A stretch of 52,686 nt of DNA from Belliella filtrata (GTDB lineage: Bacteria > Bacteroidota > Bacteroidia > Cytophagales > Cyclobacteriaceae): assembly GCF_022549775.1 (NCBI RefSeq), contig NZ_JAKZGP010000035.1, forward strand, positions 1 through 52,686. The letters run 5' to 3'. The position numbers and the translations under genes were made by a program. The first letter of the stretch is position 1; the number at the start of each line of letters is the position of its first letter. The notes under the pieces were generated by a model. That model worked only from the letters and a program-made list of their open reading frames with translations, was not told the origin of the DNA and made no database searches. Below are positions 49,332-52,686 of the stretch, in pieces.

Positions 49332-50661
49332 AATCTTTCCCTTCTGAAAAGTCAATTTTCACATTGATGGTCTTAAGGTTTTTAATGTAATCTAAGTTAT
49401 ACTCCTTGGGTTTGGATACGTCAATATGTATATTTTCTAAAGTGAAATTAGCAAGACTATATTGATCTGATTCTTGAGAGTTAAAAACAATGTCACATGA
49501 AAGCTTGATGTTACGAAGGGTAATATTACTCGCAGAAGAGAAGCGAATACCTTCTTCTCCTTTAAGATCAAAAAACTGCGTCCATGGCTTGATGTATAGC
49601 ATATTAGAAACATTCCCTTGAATATCTTCAAGTAGGATATTTTCATAAACTTGTGGAGTATCTGGCCTCATTTTCAGCCAAAGTAGCCTTGTAGCTTGAG
49701 ATACTTTCGTTCTTCTCAGAATTATATTGTTGTTATGGACAGACTCACTTCCACAAGTCAAAGCACTGTGACAAAACCCAAACTCACAATCTTCTATGAT
49801 AATATTGTAATTCCCTCCATTGTTTTCATCCTGATCTGCATGCGGCCCCTTCCCTCCTTTGAGTGCTATTGCATCATCATTAACTGACATAAAACAATTC
49901 TTCACAAGTACATTTGTACACACATCCAAATCTATAGCATCAGAACTCGGTGCCTTTTCATGGGCAGGACTGTGAGGTGCGTAGATATACAAATCTAAAA
50001 TTTTCACATTTTCACATTTGTAATAATGAGAAGTCCAAAAAGGAGAATTTATCAACCTGATCCCAGAGACTTGCACATTTTTACTATTTGAAACAAACAA
50101 TAGCCGAGGTCTCATTTCATCCAAGTTAGTACATTCGGGGTTAAATGCTCTTCTTAGCCAGAAAGATCTCCAATATCTCAAACCATTACCATCCAATGTC
50201 CCTTTCCCTGAAATGGTGAAACCGTCTAAACCATCAGCATTTACCAAAGCGGCAAAATACTTCAAATTCTGTCCTTCAATTCTGGTATCCAAAAGATCGA
50301 AATGGCTAATATCATCGCTGCCCCTAAGCACAGCTCCCTGCTCAAGATGAAGGTGAGTACCTTGTTTAAAAAATATTGAACCACTTAAAAAAACTCCCTT
50401 GGGAACAATCACTACACCTCCTCCTTCTTCATAAGCCAAATCAATTACTTTTTGTATCGCTTCTGTCTGGAGTACTGTACTATCCATAATAACAGCATAA
50501 TCTGTCAATCTATAATGCTTTCCTAGCTTGTCAATATCTGTAGCCACTACTTCCCCAAACCAAGCTGGAATCACTGAACCGTCTGGAAACACATCCTGCT
50601 GGGCTTTGAGCCCATTAGGAATTAAAAAAATGTAACATAAAAGAGCAAGGTAAATTTTCAT
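49330..50661 (-). CDS. Secreted glycoside hydrolase family 28 (polygalacturonase-like)
   Basis: 443 residues from the ATG at 50661-50659, which starts the signal peptide MKIYLALLCYIFLIPNGLKA. The chain is a right-handed parallel beta helix with the GH28 layout: EGGGVVIVPKGVFLSGSIF, then SSDAIDLDVCTNV (NTD-type position), VNDDAIALKGGKG with the catalytic Asp pair, FCHSALTCGSES (GHG-type position, His kept, both Gly replaced), and LWLKMRPDT (RIK-type). The variant motifs suggest a substrate other than plain polygalacturonate, such as a rhamnogalacturonan or other uronic-acid polymer. It is not part of a polysaccharide-utilisation locus here: no SusC/SusD pair adjoins it. Confidence 0.9.
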   Translation of the reverse strand: MKIYLALLCYIFLIPNGLKAQQDVFPDGSVIPAWFGEVVATDIDKLGKHYRLTDYAVIMDSTVLQTEAIQKVIDLAYEEGGGVVIVPKGVFLSGSIFFKQGTHLHLEQGAVLRGSDDISHFDLLDTRIEGQNLKYFAALVNADGLDGFTISGKGTLDGNGLRYWRSFWLRRAFNPECTNLDEMRPRLLFVSNSKNVQVSGIRLINSPFWTSHYYKCENVKILDLYIYAPHSPAHEKAPSSDAIDLDVCTNVLVKNCFMSVNDDAIALKGGKGPHADQDENNGGNYNIIIEDCEFGFCHSALTCGSESVHNNNIILRRTKVSQATRLLWLKMRPDTPQVYENILLEDIQGNVSNMLYIKPWTQFFDLKGEEGIRFSSASNITLRNIKLSCDIVFNSQESDQYSLANFTLENIHIDVSKPKEYNLDYIKNLKTINVKIDFSEGKD

Positions 50662-50793
50662 AGATAAATTTTTGATTATAAAGAAATTCAAGTCTAATTA
50701 GCAATTTAAGACACGTTCCTCGAAAAGGAATCCTGCTATGTCTGGTTTTAAAGTTTGAAGTGATGTAAATTAAGATTTTAACCCTAATTGGTT

Positions 50794-51360
50794 ATGGCTA
50801 AAGAAAACAAATGGAAAGAAGAACTCGAACTATTAAAATCAATCATTGAACAAAAAACACCTCTTCAGCACGGGATTAAGTGGGGCGGCGATGTTTATAT
50901 GTTTGAAGGAAAAAATGTAATTGGAATCAGTGGTTTCAAAAACCATTTTGGGGTTTGGTTTTTCCAAGGGAAATTCATAGATGACCATCAACAAAAGTTC
51001 ATCAATGCACAAGAAGGTAAGACCAGTGCTATGCTCCAGTGGAGAATGACTTCTGCTGAAGACATTGATGAAAAAACACTATTAAATTATATTAGTCAGT
51101 CCATCGAAAATGAGAAAAAAGGAATAAAACATACTCCTCAAAAGGCAAAAAAAGCCGAATTGACTGGTGCTTTAGCCACTCACATGGAATCAGATTTAGT
51201 TCTAAAGAAAGCCTTCGGGACATTAAGCCCTGGCAAACAAAAAGAATACTTGGAATTTATCAACGCTGCAAAGAAACCCGAAACGCAACAGGCCAGAATA
51301 GTTAAAATCAAACCTTTGATTCTTGAAGGAAAAGGGCTCAATGATAAATACAAAAAATGA
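50794..51360 (+). CDS. YdeI/OmpD-associated family protein with DUF1801-like domain
   Basis: 188 residues from the ATG at 50794. The N-terminal DUF1801-like half has KSIIEQKTPLQHGIKWGGDV, MFEGKNVIGISGFKNHFGVWFF. The C-terminal YdeI/OmdA-like part includes DLVLKKAFGTLSPGKQKEYLEFI, AKKPETQQARIVKIKPLILEG. It is cytoplasmic, with no signal peptide. YdeI relatives have been linked to antimicrobial-peptide resistance in enterobacteria, but function in Bacteroidota is unknown. It is followed 40 bases later by the MBL-fold gene in the same direction. Confidence 0.88.
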   Translation: MAKENKWKEELELLKSIIEQKTPLQHGIKWGGDVYMFEGKNVIGISGFKNHFGVWFFQGKFIDDHQQKFINAQEGKTSAMLQWRMTSAEDIDEKTLLNYISQSIENEKKGIKHTPQKAKKAELTGALATHMESDLVLKKAFGTLSPGKQKEYLEFINAAKKPETQQARIVKIKPLILEGKGLNDKYKK

Positions 51361-51400
51361 ATCGGCAACCAGACAATAACTTTTTCAGTTTAAACATATC

Positions 51401-52474
51401 ATGAAGTCCAAATACCTTTTCATATTTATCGTTCCTATTGTTGTCTTACTCATGATCTCAAAAACAACTGAAGAAGTAAAACCTTCTCATAAATCAAATC
51501 CTGACTTAGCAACCATTCCACCAAGTTCTGACTGGTTGGGGACACCCGTAGATGAAAAAGGTAGATTTACGAACTTGTATCACGATTTTGAATCATCAAT
51601 AAAAGATGTCTTAAAGTGGAAAATGAGTGCAAACCCACAAAAGGATGAAAAGAAAAATGACAATAGGTCTCTGCCCATCAGCAAAACCAATTTTGACTTT
51701 AGTGGAAATGAAGATTATCTCATATGGCTTGGCCATGCAAGCTATTTGATCAGGGTAGACGGGGTTACAATGATTACTGACCCTTTGCTTGAAGACAATC
51801 TTTTTCTAAAACGAAAAAGTGAACTCCCTTTCCCCCTGGAAAACTTCCCAAAAATTGATTTACTATTACTCTCACATAATCACCGAGACCACTGTGACAA
51901 ATCTGGGATTTCGTGGGTGGTAGCGCAAAATCCTGATATAGAAATTCTAACAGGCCTAGGAATGAAAAATGTGATTTCCTCATGGATTAATGATCAAAAA
52001 ACTCAAGAAGCAGGTTGGTTTCAAACCTATAACACAAGCCCTTCCATTAAAATCCATTATGTCCCTAGCCGACACTGGTCAAAAAGGTCTTTGAATGATG
52101 ATAACAAGAGCCTTTGGGGCGGATTTTTCATAGAAGGAAAAAATCAAAGCATCTATTTCATGGGAGATAGTGGGGCAGGTCCACATTTTGAAGATATCAA
52201 AAATGCATTTGGTTCACCTGACTATTGCCTCATGGGCATCGGGGCATACAAACCCGAATGGTTTATGCACCAAGCACACATCAGCCCAACTGATGCCATT
52301 GAAGCTTTCAATACGCTGGGCGGGGAGTACTTCATCCCAATGCATTATGGGACTTTTGACCTATCAGACGAACCCTTGCTGGAGCCTTGGGATGTAATCT
52401 CTTCCTCACAAGAAAAAATCAATGGTCAGCTTATTGAGCCAGTTTTAGGAAGCAACCTTATTCAAGCTCCTTGA
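51401..52474 (+). CDS. MBL-fold metal-dependent hydrolase, NAPE-PLD/UlaG-like
   Basis: 357 residues. An N-terminal hydrophobic segment (residues 4-20) acts as signal or anchor. The metallo-beta-lactamase fold is recognisable: WLGHASYLIRVDGVTMITDPLL, the metal site LLLSHNHRDHCD (H-x-H-x-D-H, about residue 159), VPSRHWSKRS, FMGDSGAGPHF with a bridging Asp, and FIPMHYGTFDL with the last His. This order resembles the NAPE-PLD/RomA-like group of membrane-associated hydrolases, which act on phospholipid-derived or other phosphodiester substrates. The actual substrate is unknown. Confidence 0.9.
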   Translation: MKSKYLFIFIVPIVVLLMISKTTEEVKPSHKSNPDLATIPPSSDWLGTPVDEKGRFTNLYHDFESSIKDVLKWKMSANPQKDEKKNDNRSLPISKTNFDFSGNEDYLIWLGHASYLIRVDGVTMITDPLLEDNLFLKRKSELPFPLENFPKIDLLLLSHNHRDHCDKSGISWVVAQNPDIEILTGLGMKNVISSWINDQKTQEAGWFQTYNTSPSIKIHYVPSRHWSKRSLNDDNKSLWGGFFIEGKNQSIYFMGDSGAGPHFEDIKNAFGSPDYCLMGIGAYKPEWFMHQAHISPTDAIEAFNTLGGEYFIPMHYGTFDLSDEPLLEPWDVISSSQEKINGQLIEPVLGSNLIQAP

Positions 52475-52636
52475 TTTCATTATGCCATTTACCATCATTG
52501 GTTTAAAAAGGTTTTGGCACTGAATCAAACACTTCATTAAATCACAATACATGTCTAAAACTCAGCAATTCCGATTTTAAATAATTGAAGTAGTTTGATC
52601 AATTTGCTTTAGAAAATAGACATAGGATTCCCATGA

Positions 52637-52663
52637 CCCTGTTTCCAGGGAATTCTTTTTTTT
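52637..52663 (+). terminator. Possible terminator near window end
   Basis: CCCTG (52637-52641) / CAGGG (52646-52650), loop TTTC, followed by AATTC and a T-run. It lies about 160 bases past the hydrolase gene and could end that transcript. The remaining sequence from 52475 on shows no gene. Confidence 0.5.
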
Positions 52664-52686
52664 AATTAAACCAGTTTTTGTGTTTT

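Overview
The window looks like an ordinary chromosomal stretch of an aerobic, AT-rich Bacteroidota, most likely order Cytophagales, family Cyclobacteriaceae. Supporting signs are lipoprotein signals typical of the phylum, a carboxypeptidase-regulatory-domain TonB receptor, a DUF4221-like lipoprotein, UDP-bacillosamine genes, several promoters of the Bacteroidota type (TTG, 19-22 bases, TAnnTTTG), and almost no Shine-Dalgarno sequences. The genus assignment is inference. There is no tRNA, rRNA, CRISPR array, transposase or phage gene.

Layout. 137-2950 (minus): small lipoprotein; an ECF sigma factor translationally coupled to a 61-residue protein and a small MscS-like membrane protein; an exported flavodoxin. 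3138-5912: aconitase with its own terminator. 6277-10749 (minus): a PglE-PglC-PglD-PglF set for making and membrane-loading UDP-di-N-acetylbacillosamine, followed upstream by a WecA-like phosphoglycosyltransferase with a good promoter. 12405-15499: membrane-anchored TlpA thioredoxin, divergent from Tex. 15722-21807: an AddB/AddA-type helicase-nuclease pair.

21950-31910 is the most distinctive part: a curli (type VIII secretion) locus, all on the minus strand. From upstream to downstream it has a LuxR-type regulator with a degenerate receiver domain (CsgD-like), a promoter, a short protein with a helical N-terminus and one curlin-like repeat, four large curlin-repeat proteins, a shorter CsgB-like protein, CsgE, CsgF, a CsgG with an extra C-terminal beta-barrel-like domain, and a lipoprotein overlapping csgG. 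Long-range hairpins are duplicated between the curlin genes. The regulator probably controls the fibre genes; CsgG is the outer-membrane pore, CsgE and CsgF its accessory factors, and the repeat proteins its cargo.

32060-40760: large FAD/Fe-S D-lactate dehydrogenase-like protein, YdcF-like protein, DUF4221-like lipoprotein, DUF3109 protein, cupredoxin lipoprotein and a FecA-like TonB receptor. 41014-41431 is the RNase P RNA (rnpB), whose P12 arm carries a palindrome also found in an intergenic repeat at 49.27 kb. It is followed after 30 bases by an NtrC-like response regulator lacking a DNA-binding domain. 42635-45684: a 42-residue lipoprotein too short for usual gene calling, a LuxE-like acyl-protein synthetase divergent from a lipoprotein with overlapping promoters, and an outer-membrane barrel protein. 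46082-49116: a coupled acetolactate-synthase-like/aldehyde dehydrogenase pair. 49330-52474: GH28 glycosidase, YdeI-like protein and a metallo-beta-lactamase-fold hydrolase.
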